Below are positions 1-9,637 of a DNA stretch of 64,000 nt, piece by piece (positions within the stretch are counted from its first letter, which is position 1; the number at the start of each line of letters is the position of its first letter). The translations under genes and the position numbers were made by a program. This stretch comes from Gluconacetobacter tumulicola. GTDB taxonomy: Bacteria > Pseudomonadota > Alphaproteobacteria > Acetobacterales > Acetobacteraceae. The notes beneath the pieces were generated by a model. It made no database searches, had not been told where the DNA came from, and saw only the letters and a list, made by a program, of their open reading frames with translations. The stretch is taken from assembly GCF_014174215.1 (NCBI RefSeq), contig NZ_JABEQL010000003.1, forward strand, positions 62,001 to 126,000. The letters are read 5' to 3'.

Positions 1-2
1 GC

Positions 3-38
3 CTGATGCGCTACGACTGCATGACCAAGGATCTCTGA
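3..38 (+). CDS. 3' end of an unidentified CDS cut by the window edge
   Basis: The first 38 bases can be read as the last eleven codons of a rightward gene, ending LMRYDCMTKDL and a TGA at 36-38. Only this tail is visible, so no function can be shown. In alphaproteobacteria kdsA often precedes eno, and KdsA proteins tend to end in an L-[ML]-x-[FY]-D-x3-K pattern that this tail loosely resembles; that link is only a guess. A leftward gene follows directly, so this gene would end in the short 39-61 gap. Confidence 0.3.
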   Translation: MMRYDCMTKDL

Positions 39-61
39 CCCGTGGCCATGGCCTGTCGGGA

Positions 62-535
62 TCAGGCGATGCGTACCAGCATCGCCAGCCCCAGACAGGC
101 CATGAACACCGACGTGACCCACAGTCGCAAGGCCAGATAGCCCGACGGCAGCTCACCCCTGCGCCACGCCGCCCGCTCCGCCAGGAACAGCCCGAAGAAC
201 CCCGCCAGCAGCACGGCCAGCCCGATCGCGACATGACCGAGGAAGGTCGCGTGGCAGGCCAGCCAGCCGACCGGCAGCGGCAGGGCGCCCCGCACCAGCC
301 GCAGCCGGTCGCCCCGCGCATCGTGGCGCGCCCCCATGATCAAGGTCGGCCGGTCGAGCGCCAGCCCCCAATGGACCGCGCCGCTGAAAGCCAGCAGCAG
401 GGCGGCATATTCCACCAGGCCCATGGTCATGCCCGGCACGGCAGAGGTGGAGAACAGGCTTCCCACCGCGAAGATGATGGCCGGAACGGGGCTGACAATT
501 CCCATCAGAACCGTTGGAAGCGGCAGGCGTTTCAT
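62..535 (-). CDS. DUF3429 family inner-membrane protein
   Basis: A 157-residue, very hydrophobic protein with an ATG start at 535. It has about five predicted membrane segments (roughly residues 8-28, 38-58, 85-103, 104-122 and 134-155) and the family signature SGAVHWGLAL near residue 52, which marks DUF3429 proteins of alphaproteobacteria. The biochemical role of this family is not established. It lies tail to tail with the upstream gene fragment and head to head with enolase, so it is transcribed alone from the 536-717 interval, which also holds the enolase promoter. Family assignment is from the signature; no function is claimed. Confidence 0.75.
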   Translation of the reverse strand: MKRLPLPTVLMGIVSPVPAIIFAVGSLFSTSAVPGMTMGLVEYAALLLAFSGAVHWGLALDRPTLIMGARHDARGDRLRLVRGALPLPVGWLACHATFLGHVAIGLAVLLAGFFGLFLAERAAWRRGELPSGYLALRLWVTSVFMACLGLAMLVRIA

Positions 536-588
536 GTTTATCTTCCTCCTGCCCTGCTATTATCGCGCGGCTGGCCGCCTGCCCATGA

Positions 589-1998
<1,410 letters not shown>

Positions 1999-2011
1999 TC
2001 ACGCGACACGA

Positions 2012-2064
2012 CCCGATTCGGCGGCATGACGAGGAAAACAGTTTCCCGCCGCCGCCGAATCGGG
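2012..2064 (+). terminator. Large hairpin between eno and ftsB
   Basis: Bases 2012-2025 and 2051-2064 are perfect 14-bp inverted repeats. The 25-base loop contains a smaller GGAAA/TTTCC stem. There is no T run after the stem, so it may be a partial or Rho-assisted terminator, or an mRNA-stabilising structure behind the highly expressed eno gene. Confidence 0.6.
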
Positions 2065-2113
2065 AATAGTGATGTACCTATTGGCACCCTGCTGAAACGG
2101 AGAGAGACGGACC

Positions 2114-2443
2114 ATGCAGATCGGCCGGATTGTGCGGCGGACCCTCCGTATGGTCATCCCCCCTTCCCTGTTCATCGGCCTGACCGCCTATTTCGGCGTA
2201 AACGCCATGCAGGGCGACCATGGCATCCACAGCTACCAGGCGCAGTTGCGCCTGCTGGACGAAGCCCGCGCCGCACAGGTCGACGCGGTCTCGGAACAGA
2301 ATGCCTGGGCCCGCCGGGTCAGCGGACTGAAGGAAAAGGCGCTGGACCGCGACACGCTGGACGAGCGGTCGCGTGCGATGCTGAACCTGGCCCGCCCCGG
2401 CGAACTGGTCATCCCCTACGGTCAGCACGACCGGCTGTTCTGA
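2114..2443 (+). CDS. ftsB: FtsB/DivIC-like septum formation initiator
   Basis: A 109-residue bitopic membrane protein of the FtsB/DivIC family, which joins FtsL and FtsQ in the divisome. The visible layout fits: a short basic N-terminus, one membrane helix at about residues 12-32, then a periplasmic helix of coiled-coil character (about 38-80). The C-terminal segment LDERSRAMLNLARPGELVIPY matches the family's conserved region. It lies downstream of eno, as ftsB does in many proteobacteria. It starts at ATG 2114, after GGAGAGAGACGG. A convergent L33 gene follows behind a hairpin terminator. Confidence 0.85.
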   Translation: MQIGRIVRRTLRMVIPPSLFIGLTAYFGVNAMQGDHGIHSYQAQLRLLDEARAAQVDAVSEQNAWARRVSGLKEKALDRDTLDERSRAMLNLARPGELVIPYGQHDRLF

Positions 2444-2480
2444 CCGAAGCGCACCTATCCAGCCAATCCCTGAAACGCAG

Positions 2481-2513
2481 AAAGGCCGGGCACCCTCAGG
2501 GCACCCGGCCTTT
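2481..2513. terminator. Bidirectional terminator between ftsB and rpmG
   Basis: The 10-bp stem AAAGGCCGGG (2481-2490) pairs with CCCGGCCTTT (2504-2513), giving an A-run and T-run on either side. It lies between the convergent ftsB and rpmG genes and should stop transcription from both. Confidence 0.75.
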
Positions 2514-2554
2514 CTGTGTGCCTATCCCGCACGCAATGCACGGGATAGAACGGA

Positions 2555-2722
2555 TTATTTGATCTTCGCTTCGCGGAAGGCCACGTGCTTGCGCGCAACG
2601 GGGTCGTATTTCCGCATCTCGAGCTTGCCGGTCTGGGCACGGGCATTCTTCTTCGTGACGTAGAAATACCCGGTGTCTGCCGACGAGACGAGCTTGATCT
2701 GAATGGTGTTGGTCTTGGCCAT
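2555..2722 (-). CDS. rpmG: 50S ribosomal protein L33
   Basis: A 55-residue basic protein beginning [20 protein letters not shown], which is the classic L33 N-terminus, and ending in [12 protein letters not shown]33 is a small, non-essential component of the large ribosomal subunit near the E site. The zinc-binding cysteine pairs seen in some L33 paralogues are absent, so this is the cysteine-free form. The open frame extends 12 codons further upstream, but the ATG at 2722 matches the universal family start. It is transcribed leftward and is convergent with ftsB and divergent from moeA. Confidence 0.96.
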   Translation of the reverse strand: MAKTNTIQIKLVSSADTGYFYVTKKNARAQTGKLEMRKYDPVARKHVAFREAKIK

Positions 2723-2880
2723 GGAATCCTCAGCACTGCTCCGCCGCTGCTGGAACAATCAGGTGCAGCAGTGGTTCAAGTCGGCGGAAAATGCGCATAC
2801 AGAGCCCTGAGGTCAAGCGTTAGTCGCACGAATCGAGCAGATATGTGCGCATGACCGTCGAATGGGGGAGATTGGGACCG

Positions 2881-4086
2881 ATGCTGAGTGTCGCCGAAGC
2901 CCAGGCGCGTATCCTGGCGGACCTCATACCCACGGGGCCGGAGCTGGTACCCGTGGCCGATTCCTGGGGGCGAATCGCTGCCGCCGATATCGCGGCCCGG
3001 CTGGACAACCCGCCGGCCGATGTGTCGGCCATGGACGGCTACGCGGTCCGGGCGGGCGATTGCGCGCCCGGCGGCGCCCTGTCGCTGGTGGGCGAAAGCC
3101 CGGCGGGCCATCCCTTTCCCGGCCGGGTCGGGCCCGGTGAGACCGTACGGATCTATACCGGCAGCATCGTCCCCGATGGCGCCGACGCGATTCTGATCCA
3201 GGAGAACGCGCAGGAAGATGGCGGCATCGTCACGGTCGCCGTTCCTCCCGGGGCCGGACAGCATATTCGCAGGCGGGGTCAGGATTTCGCCGTGGACCAG
3301 ATCGTCGTCCCCGCCGGGCGCGCACTGACGGCGCGGGATATCGGGCTGGCCGCCGCAGCGAACCATGCCTGGGTTACCGTGCGTCGTCGCCCGGTCGTCG
3401 CCATCCTGTCCACGGGCGATGAAATCGCGCTGCCGGGCGACCCGATCGCGCCGGGCGGCATTGCCAACTCCAATACCCCGATGCTGGCCGCCCTGGTGCG
3501 CGCCTGTGGCGGCGTGCCGGTCATGCTGCCCTCCGCGCGGGATACCGTATCCGACATCGCCCGCCTGGCGCATGGGATCGAAACCGCCGACCTGCTGCTG
3601 ACTGCCGGGGGCGCCAGTGTCGGCCGCTACGACCTGGTGCAGCAGGGGCTGGAACGGATCGGGCTGACGGTGGATTTCTGGAAGATCGCGATGCGCCCCG
3701 GCAAGCCGCTGATGCATGGCAGGATCGGCCGGGTCCCCGTCCTGGGGCTGCCCGGCAACCCGGTGGCGGCCCTGGTCTGCGGCCTGATCTTCGCCCTGCC
3801 GGCGATCCGCGCGCTGGCAGGCCATGCGGAACGGAGCCTGCCCGAGGATGTCGCGATCCTGGGCGGCGACCTGCCGGAGAATGACCGCCGGGCCGATTAT
3901 CTGCGCGCAACATTGTCCCGCGCCCCGGATGGCAGCCTGCTGGCCACCGCCTTCAGCCGCCAGGATTCCGCGATGCTGCACACGCTGGCCCGCAGCCAGG
4001 CCCTGATCCTGCGCCCGCCGCACGCCCCCCCGGCACGGGCGGGCGAGCCCTGCCGGGTGGTCAGGCTGGACACGCTGGCAATCTGA
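2881..4086 (+). CDS. moeA: Molybdopterin molybdenumtransferase MoeA
   Basis: MoeA inserts molybdate into adenylated molybdopterin to finish the molybdenum cofactor. The roughly 400-residue protein shows the AMDGYAVRAGD motif near residue 50, the MoCF-binding segment LLTAGGASVGRYDLV near 240 and the MRPGKPLMHG/GLPGNPVA pair near 270-295 that lines the active site. The start is uncertain: ATG 2881 (MLSVAEAQ) follows a GGGGGAGA site, while ATG 2851 would add ten residues. moaA, for an earlier step of the same pathway, lies about 20 kb away in this window. An intergenic region with the lexA SOS box follows. Confidence 0.93.
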   Translation: MLSVAEAQARILADLIPTGPELVPVADSWGRIAAADIAARLDNPPADVSAMDGYAVRAGDCAPGGALSLVGESPAGHPFPGRVGPGETVRIYTGSIVPDGADAILIQENAQEDGGIVTVAVPPGAGQHIRRRGQDFAVDQIVVPAGRALTARDIGLAAAANHAWVTVRRRPVVAILSTGDEIALPGDPIAPGGIANSNTPMLAALVRACGGVPVMLPSARDTVSDIARLAHGIETADLLLTAGGASVGRYDLVQQGLERIGLTVDFWKIAMRPGKPLMHGRIGRVPVLGLPGNPVAALVCGLIFALPAIRALAGHAERSLPEDVAILGGDLPENDRRADYLRATLSRAPDGSLLATAFSRQDSAMLHTLARSQALILRPPHAPPARAGEPCRVVRLDTLAI

Positions 4087-4130
4087 CCGCTCCATTTTTG
4101 GTTACGGCAATGATATTGACGGCCGGGCGT

Positions 4131-4145
4131 GAACCAATATAGAAC
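4131..4145. promoter_or_regulatory. LexA (SOS) box upstream of lexA
   Basis: GAAC (4131-4134), seven bases, GAAC (4142-4145) is a perfect copy of the alphaproteobacterial LexA operator, read as GTTC-N7-GTTC on the other strand. It lies 83 bases upstream of the lexA start codon, where autorepression would be expected. A second, one-mismatch copy (GTTT-N7-GTTC) lies at 4157-4171. Confidence 0.8.
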
Positions 4146-4227
4146 GCAACAAGGCGGTTTCCTGTTTGTTCCCTTCTGCTGACAACGGATTGGCCGACTG
4201 ACGGAACGATTGGGTCACGGGGTGCCA

Positions 4228-4965
4228 ATGCTGACACGCAAGCAACATGAACTGCTGCTGTTCATCGACCGGCACCTGAAGCAGACGGGGTTTTCACCCT
4301 CCTTCGACGAGATGAAGGATGCGCTGAACCTGCGGTCGAAATCCGGCATCCACCGGCTGATTTCGGCGCTGGAGGAGCGCGGCTTCCTGCAGCGCCGCCA
4401 TCATCGCGCCCGCGCGCTGGAGGTGCTGCGCCTGCCGGAGATGGCATCCCCCCCAGTCTCTCAGGAAGAGGCTGCTCCCGCCAGGCCCTCCCCCGACCCG
4501 GCCGATCATTCTTTTGTGCCCAACGTCATCAAGGGCGATTTCGCCGGCCGCCTGGTGGGCGCACCGATCGCGACCGACGCCGATGCCGTCAGCCTGCCCT
4601 TCTACGGGCGCATCGCCGCCGGCCAGCCGATCGAGGCACTGCGCGAGACCGGGGCACAGGTCTCCGTGCCGATGAACCTGCTGGGCCGTGGCGATCATTA
4701 CACGCTGGAAGTCGCCGGCGATTCGATGATCGAGGCCGGGATTCTCGATGGCGACACCGTCATCATCCGTCGCGGCGACATAGCCGATAACGGGCAGATC
4801 GTGGTGGCGCTGATCGACGATCAGGAAGTCACGCTGAAACGGCTCCGCCGGCGCGGCAGCACCATCGCCCTGGAGCCCGCCAATGCGCGCTACGAATCGC
4901 GCATCGTGCCGTCCGACCGGGTGCGTATCCAGGGCTCTCTGGTCGGGCTGCTGCGCCGCTACTGA
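4228..4965 (+). CDS. lexA: LexA SOS repressor
   Basis: The transcriptional repressor of the DNA-damage response, which self-cleaves when RecA filaments form. The 245-residue protein has an N-terminal winged helix ([10 protein letters not shown] to about residue 70, including [21 protein letters not shown]), a variable linker, and a C-terminal S24 peptidase domain. The Ala-Gly cleavage site lies in YGRIAAGQP, the catalytic serine in [13 protein letters not shown] and the catalytic lysine in VTLKRLRR. The frame is open six codons upstream, but [10 protein letters not shown] is the usual family start. Autoregulation is supported by the SOS box at 4131-4145. It is convergent with the biotin operon, with one base between the two stop codons. 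Confidence 0.96.
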   Translation: MLTRKQHELLLFIDRHLKQTGFSPSFDEMKDALNLRSKSGIHRLISALEERGFLQRRHHRARALEVLRLPEMASPPVSQEEAAPARPSPDPADHSFVPNVIKGDFAGRLVGAPIATDADAVSLPFYGRIAAGQPIEALRETGAQVSVPMNLLGRGDHYTLEVAGDSMIEAGILDGDTVIIRRGDIADNGQIVVALIDDQEVTLKRLRRRGSTIALEPANARYESRIVPSDRVRIQGSLVGLLRRY

Positions 4966-4966
4966 C

Positions 4967-6370
4967 CTAAAGGCGCGCGAACGGCGGCAGCAGCCGGGCC
5001 AATTTCTCGATCTGCGCCGGGCCGATCCGGTCCAGATGCGGGAATTCCGCCAGCACCCGCGCACCACCGAACAGGCTGACCGCCCGCCGCGCCTCGGGCG
5101 ATGGCGGGCCGTTCAGCACCACGCCGGCAATGGCGATTCCCCGCTGGCGCAGGGCCTGCAAGGTCAGCAGCGTATGGTTGATCGTGCCAAGCTGGCTGCG
5201 CGCGACCAGCACCACCGGCAGCGCGAAGCGGGCGATCAGGTCGATCATCATGCAATCCGGCGCCACCGGCACCATCACCCCACCCGCCCCTTCCACCACC
5301 AGCGGCTGCGCGCTCCGCGGCTCGGGCAGACCCAGCCCGGAGGTGTCGAGGACGATATTCTCCCGCTCGGCGGCATCGAAGGGCGAAAGCGGGGCCGACA
5401 GCACAGCGGCCGGCGGATGGATGCGCGTCGGTTCCAGCCCGGCCAGGGCCGCAACCGTCACACTGTCGGCGATGTCCTCGGCAATCCCGGTCTGGAAAGG
5501 CTTCCAGTATTCCGCCGCCCAGGCGTGGACCAGACAGGCTGAAACCAGCGTCTTGCCCACACCGGTATCGGTGCCCGTCACGAAGACCCCCCGACGGGCA
5601 GGTTCCCGGAACAGGCCGTAACCGACCATATAAGTCGTCGTCACACCCGACGGCGTCTCCAGATTACGCAGCAGCCGGCGCATCGCACCCGGCGCAACCG
5701 GGCGCGTGCCCTCGCGCGGCACGGATGCGCCGATCTGGCGCAGTTCGCGCACGAAGGCCAGCGCCGTCTCCGGCCGGTCGAGAATCGTCTCGACCTGCCA
5801 CAAGCCCTGGCCCGTCGGCGGCCACTCGGCCGCGAGCTGCGTTGCGGCCGGATAGGCCGGGATCGCGCAGTCCAGCCCGGCCGCCGCATGAACGCGCCGC
5901 CATTCGGCAAAGCTGCCCGCGCAGAGGGTGGAGAACGCCATCATGCCACCGGGCGCGAGCATGGCAGTCAGCCGCCCCAGTGTCGCCGCGCGGTCCGAGA
6001 ACCATTGCATCGACAGGCTGGAACAGATCAGGTCATACCCCCCGCCCGCCGCTTCCGGCGCCTCGGCATCCAGCACCAGGGAACGCACATCGCCTTCCCC
6101 GAGCATGCCCTCCAGCCGGCGGCAGGCGCGGTCGCGCATTTCCGGCGCCAGATCGCTCACCGTCAGGTTCGCATGCGGAAACAGGCGGCGCAGATGCTGG
6201 CTGAGGAGCCCCGTGCCGCACCCCAGTTCCAGGATGCGGGCAGGCGCGATGCCGGCAGCGGCGATCCGCTCGGCCAGCCGCTCGGCGACCAGGCGCTGCA
6301 CCCGCGCCGCATCGTCATAGGTTTCGGCGGCGCCGAAACGGGCGGCGATTTGCTGCTTGCGCACGGTCAT
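4967..6370 (-). CDS. BioC-BioD fusion: malonyl-ACP methyltransferase / dethiobiotin synthetase
   Basis: One 467-residue frame joins two biotin enzymes. Residues 1 to about 258 are BioC, which methylates malonyl-ACP to start pimelate synthesis; the SAM motif ILELGCGTGLLSQHL and the segment CSSLSMQWF are visible. Residues about 262-467 are a full dethiobiotin synthetase: P-loop VFVTGTDTGVGKTLVS, then YWKPFQTG and VVEGAGGVMVP. The joint TYMVGYGLFREPARRGVFVTG runs from a normal BioC end to a normal BioD start with no linker, so it does not look like a frameshift artefact. The ATG at 6370 overlaps the stop of the upstream esterase gene (ATGA), implying translational coupling. Separate bioC and bioD genes are the usual arrangement. 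Confidence 0.92.
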   Translation of the reverse strand: MTVRKQQIAARFGAAETYDDAARVQRLVAERLAERIAAAGIAPARILELGCGTGLLSQHLRRLFPHANLTVSDLAPEMRDRACRRLEGMLGEGDVRSLVLDAEAPEAAGGGYDLICSSLSMQWFSDRAATLGRLTAMLAPGGMMAFSTLCAGSFAEWRRVHAAAGLDCAIPAYPAATQLAAEWPPTGQGLWQVETILDRPETALAFVRELRQIGASVPREGTRPVAPGAMRRLLRNLETPSGVTTTYMVGYGLFREPARRGVFVTGTDTGVGKTLVSACLVHAWAAEYWKPFQTGIAEDIADSVTVAALAGLEPTRIHPPAAVLSAPLSPFDAAERENIVLDTSGLGLPEPRSAQPLVVEGAGGVMVPVAPDCMMIDLIARFALPVVLVARSQLGTINHTLLTLQALRQRGIAIAGVVLNGPPSPEARRAVSLFGGARVLAEFPHLDRIGPAQIEKLARLLPPFARL

Positions 6371-7065
6371 GGCCGCCCCACTTCCGCGATCAGGCCGGCA
6401 ATCGCGGCGGCGCATCGGTCAGGATGGGTCAGCGGGAGCAGGTGCCCCCCATCCTCCACCCATTCGACCGGCACGGGGCCGCGGAAACCGGCCTCGGTCA
6501 TCGCAGGCGGAACAATCGGATCCTGCCCACCCGCCAGCACGCGAATCGGCGGCAGAGCGGCGTTCGATTCGGCATCGCCCGATTCCACATCGAATAAGTC
6601 GCGCGCATCGGCATCGCGCAGCAACGCCAGCGCCCAGGCCAGCCGCTCGGCCCGGGCAGGGCCCGGCGCCGGCGTCGCGATTCCCGCCCGGCCGCGAAAG
6701 GTGGCGACGACGTCATCCGGATGATGGTCCAACCCGCGCGCCATGCGTTCGATCACGCGGGGCGGAATCCCCTCAGGATAATCGGCCGTGGCACCAAAAC
6801 GTGCGAAACCGTTGATCAGCAGCATGCCGGCACACTCGGCGGGCGGGTTCAGCAGCAGCCACAGGGCACCCAGCGAATGACCGACCGCCACATGGCGCCC
6901 GGACGGCCGCGCCGTCATGCTCGGGGGACCGAAGAAGCCGAAATCCAGAGCCGTCGCCTCGACCCCACCCAGTCGCGTCAGGACCGGTTGCCAGAAATCG
7001 GGCGTGAAGCCCCAGCCATGGACCAGGAACAGCGCCGTCGGCACCGGATCATCGGACAATGCCAT
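6367..7065 (-). CDS. BioH-like alpha/beta hydrolase (putative pimeloyl-ACP methyl ester esterase)
   Basis: A 232-residue alpha/beta hydrolase lying between bioF and the bioC-bioD fusion. That position makes it the likely esterase that removes the methyl group from pimeloyl-ACP methyl ester before BioF acts. The oxyanion segment LFLVHGWGFTPDFWQ, the nucleophile elbow GHSLGA, an acid candidate in AGGQDPIV and the C-terminal GGHLLPL histidine are visible. BioH, BioG, BioJ and BioK are interchangeable esterase types and sequence alone does not settle which this is; the HGWG motif is most BioH-like. ATG 7065 lies inside the bioF 3' end, and the stop overlaps the next start. Confidence 0.8.
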   Translation of the reverse strand: MALSDDPVPTALFLVHGWGFTPDFWQPVLTRLGGVEATALDFGFFGPPSMTARPSGRHVAVGHSLGALWLLLNPPAECAGMLLINGFARFGATADYPEGIPPRVIERMARGLDHHPDDVVATFRGRAGIATPAPGPARAERLAWALALLRDADARDLFDVESGDAESNAALPPIRVLAGGQDPIVPPAMTEAGFRGPVPVEWVEDGGHLLPLTHPDRCAAAIAGLIAEVGRP

Positions 7066-8245
7066 GCTCCCGTGCCCCCTCGTCGAGTGCCCGCAGCAGA
7101 CGGTCGAGCATCCCGGCATCATGCGCCGCACTCAACGCCAGCCGGATGCGGGCCGTTCCGGGCGGGACCGTCGGTGGCCGAATCGCACCGCCCAGGACCC
7201 CCTGCGCGGCCAGCGTGCGGGCCAGAGCCAGCGCCTGTTCCGCGTCACCGACCATGACCGGCACGATCTGCGTGGAGGACAAGCCGGTGGACCAGCCCCG
7301 ACGGGCCAGATCCGTCCGCAATTGCGCCGCCAGCGCCGCCAGATGCCGGCGCTCCGCATCCATCGTCGGTACCAGGTCCAGCGCCGCATCGATCGCCCCC
7401 AGCAGGGAGGGCGGCAGCGCGGTGGTATAGATAAAGCCCGAGCAGGTACTGACCAGCCAGTCGCATAGCGGGCGCGAACCCGCGACATAGGCGCCGAACC
7501 CGCCCAGCCCCTTGCTGAACGTGCCCATCACCAGGTCCACGCCTCCGATTTCGGCGGAAAGGCCCCTGCCCTGCGGCCCCAGCACCCCGGTCGCATGCGC
7601 CTCGTCCAGATACAGGAAGGCGTCGTACCGATCGGCCAGCGCCTTCAGGGCCGCAATGTCGGCACGGTCGCCATCCATGCTGAACACGCTTTCGGTGACG
7701 ATGAAGCGCAGGCCCTTCTGGTCGCCATGGCGCTCCAGCGCCTGCTCCAGATGGCCGAGATCGTTATGGGCGAAGCGGATCTGGCGGATACCGGCCGCCT
7801 GGCAGCCATGATGCAGGCTGGCGTGGTTCAGCCGGTCGGTAAAGACCACGGCCGGCGCGCCGCTGGCTTCCACCGACAGGCGAAACAAAGCGGGCAGGAT
7901 CGCGGCATTGGCCTGCCACCCCGATGCCAGCAGCAACGCCGTCTCGGTGCCCTTGAAGCGCGCGAGCTTCTCCTCGACCAGCCGATGCTGTTCGCTGGTG
8001 CCCGTCACCAGGCGCGACGCCCCGCTGCCGGTGCCGAAACGCTGCGTCCATTCGATGGACCGCGCCTTCAGGTCCGGATGGATGGACAGGCCCAGATAAT
8101 CGTTGGACGAGAAATTCAGCAGCGTTCCGCCGTCGCGCCGGACGATCACCGGCCCGTCGCGTTCCAGCGGCCGCAGTTCGCGCCGCAGATGCCGGCGGGA
8201 CAGCCCCTCCAGCGCGGTCTGGAAAAATTGATCGAAACGGGTCAT
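7049..8245 (-). CDS. bioF: 8-amino-7-oxononanoate synthase
   Basis: A PLP enzyme that condenses pimeloyl-ACP with L-alanine to give KAPA in biotin synthesis. The 398-residue protein has the family features FSSNDYLGLS near residue 45, GTGSGASRLVTGT near 75, FSMDGDRADI near 185, YLDEAHATGVLG near 210 and the PLP lysine in GTFSKGLGGFGAY. The ATG at 8245 gives MTRFDQFFQTALEGL, the expected N-terminus, although the frame continues upstream. It is the first gene of the leftward operon bioF, esterase, bioC-bioD, divergent from bioA with 79 bases between start codons. No BioR-type TTATN2ATAA palindrome is visible there. Confidence 0.95.
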   Translation of the reverse strand: MTRFDQFFQTALEGLSRRHLRRELRPLERDGPVIVRRDGGTLLNFSSNDYLGLSIHPDLKARSIEWTQRFGTGSGASRLVTGTSEQHRLVEEKLARFKGTETALLLASGWQANAAILPALFRLSVEASGAPAVVFTDRLNHASLHHGCQAAGIRQIRFAHNDLGHLEQALERHGDQKGLRFIVTESVFSMDGDRADIAALKALADRYDAFLYLDEAHATGVLGPQGRGLSAEIGGVDLVMGTFSKGLGGFGAYVAGSRPLCDWLVSTCSGFIYTTALPPSLLGAIDAALDLVPTMDAERRHLAALAAQLRTDLARRGWSTGLSSTQIVPVMVGDAEQALALARTLAAQGVLGGAIRPPTVPPGTARIRLALSAAHDAGMLDRLLRALDEGAREHGIVR

Positions 8246-8324
8246 GAAGCGATGGTTTGTGCCGGACCCCATGAACCCGGTCAATTCCAGTCTGCCGTCC
8301 CGTCCCGGCAAGGAGAGTAAGCCC

Positions 8325-9590
8325 ATGACCGGACCGGACTGGTTCGAAGCCGGCCTGCCGCATATCTGGCTCCCCTATACCCAGATGCAGACGGTCTCGC
8401 CCCCCTTGCCCGCCATATCGACGGAGGGGTGCCGGATTCGCCTGGCCGACGGGCGGGAACTGGTCGATGGCATCGCATCCTGGTGGACCGCCTGCCATGG
8501 CTATAATCACCCGCATATCCGCCAGGCGGCCACCGAGCAGTTCACGCGCATGCCCCATGTCATGTTCGGCGGGCTGGTGCATGAGCCCGCGCTGCGCCTG
8601 GCGCGGCGACTGGCCGATCTGCTGCCCGGCGATCTGGAGCGCGTCTTCTTTTCCGATTCCGGCTCGGTCGCGGTCGAGGTCGCGATCAAGATGGCGATGC
8701 AATATTGGCTGAACCGGGGCCAGAAGGGGCGCACCCGCCTGGTCGCATTTCGCGGCGGCTATCATGGCGACACGCTGGCGACGATGGCGGTGTGCGATCC
8801 CGAGGAAGGCATGCACAGCCTGTTCGCCGGCATCCTGCCCCAGCATTTCATCACCGACCTGCCGCGCGACGACCAGTCCACCGCCGCGCTGGAACAATTG
8901 ATGAAAACCGAAGGTCCGCGCGTGGCCGCGATCCTGGTCGAACCGCTGGTCCAGGGCGCGGGCGGCATGCTGTTCCATGACGCCGCAACCCTGCGGCGCC
9001 TGCGCGACATCGCCGACCGGCATGGCGTGCTGCTGATCCTGGACGAGATCTTTACCGGCTTCGGCCGCACCGGCACGATGTTCGCCTGTCAGCAGGCCGA
9101 TATCGTGCCGGATATCGTCACGCTCTCAAAGGCATTGTCGGGCGGGACGGTTCCGCTGGCCGCCACCGTGGCGCGGCGCCACGTCTTCGCGGCCTTCCTG
9201 TCGGATGACCCGATGCATGCGCTGATGCACGGCCCGACCTTCATGGCCAATCCGCTGGCCTGCGCCTGCGCCAACGCCTCGCTGGACCTGTTCGAGCGCG
9301 AACCGCGCCTGGAACAGGTCGCGGCGATCGAGGCGCAGATGCGTGATGAACTGGAGCCATGTCGTCACCTGCCCGCCGTGCGAGACGTACGGGTCATGGG
9401 CGCGATCGGCGTGGTCGAGCTGGAGCGCATCAACGACATGAACCGCCTGAAGGCCAGGCTGGTCGAGCAGGGTGTCTGGGTGCGCCCCTTCCGCTCGATC
9501 GTCTATCTGACACCGGCTTTCACGGTGACAAAGCCGGAACTCGCACGGCTGACAGGCGCCATCCGCACCGTTCTGGCCGACGCCCCGTGA
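8325..9590 (+). CDS. bioA: Adenosylmethionine-8-amino-7-oxononanoate aminotransferase
   Basis: A class III PLP aminotransferase that uses S-adenosylmethionine as amino donor to convert KAPA to DAPA. The 421-residue product opens with the BioA-type substrate segment HIWLPYTQMQT. It carries the SAM-pocket GIASWWTACHGYNHP near residue 50, the PLP aspartate in ILDEIFTGFGRTG near 235 and the Schiff-base lysine in LSKALSGGTVPLAAT near 265. ATG 8325 follows AGGAGAG by eight bases. It is divergent from bioF. bioB is not in this window. Confidence 0.95.
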   Translation: MTGPDWFEAGLPHIWLPYTQMQTVSPPLPAISTEGCRIRLADGRELVDGIASWWTACHGYNHPHIRQAATEQFTRMPHVMFGGLVHEPALRLARRLADLLPGDLERVFFSDSGSVAVEVAIKMAMQYWLNRGQKGRTRLVAFRGGYHGDTLATMAVCDPEEGMHSLFAGILPQHFITDLPRDDQSTAALEQLMKTEGPRVAAILVEPLVQGAGGMLFHDAATLRRLRDIADRHGVLLILDEIFTGFGRTGTMFACQQADIVPDIVTLSKALSGGTVPLAATVARRHVFAAFLSDDPMHALMHGPTFMANPLACACANASLDLFEREPRLEQVAAIEAQMRDELEPCRHLPAVRDVRVMGAIGVVELERINDMNRLKARLVEQGVWVRPFRSIVYLTPAFTVTKPELARLTGAIRTVLADAP

Positions 9591-9605
9591 CATAATAAGC
9601 GCCTG

Positions 9606-9627
9606 GACCGGCGGCTGACCGCCGGTC
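9606..9627. terminator. Hairpin between convergent bioA and DUF4167 gene
   Basis: A perfect 9-bp stem GACCGGCGG/CCGCCGGTC with a CTGA loop lies between two convergent genes. Neither side has a clear T run, so efficiency as an intrinsic terminator is uncertain. Confidence 0.55.
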
Positions 9628-9637
9628 CCGCGACAGA

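Noticed and set aside
4157-4171. Second SOS box (GTTT-N7-GTTC) at lexA
   Set aside because: One mismatch in the first half site makes it a weak match, so it is mentioned with the perfect box but not listed as an independent site.
8246-8324. BioR operator between bioF and bioA
   Set aside because: No TTATN2ATAA-like palindrome was found in the 79 bases, so regulation of the biotin genes stays open.
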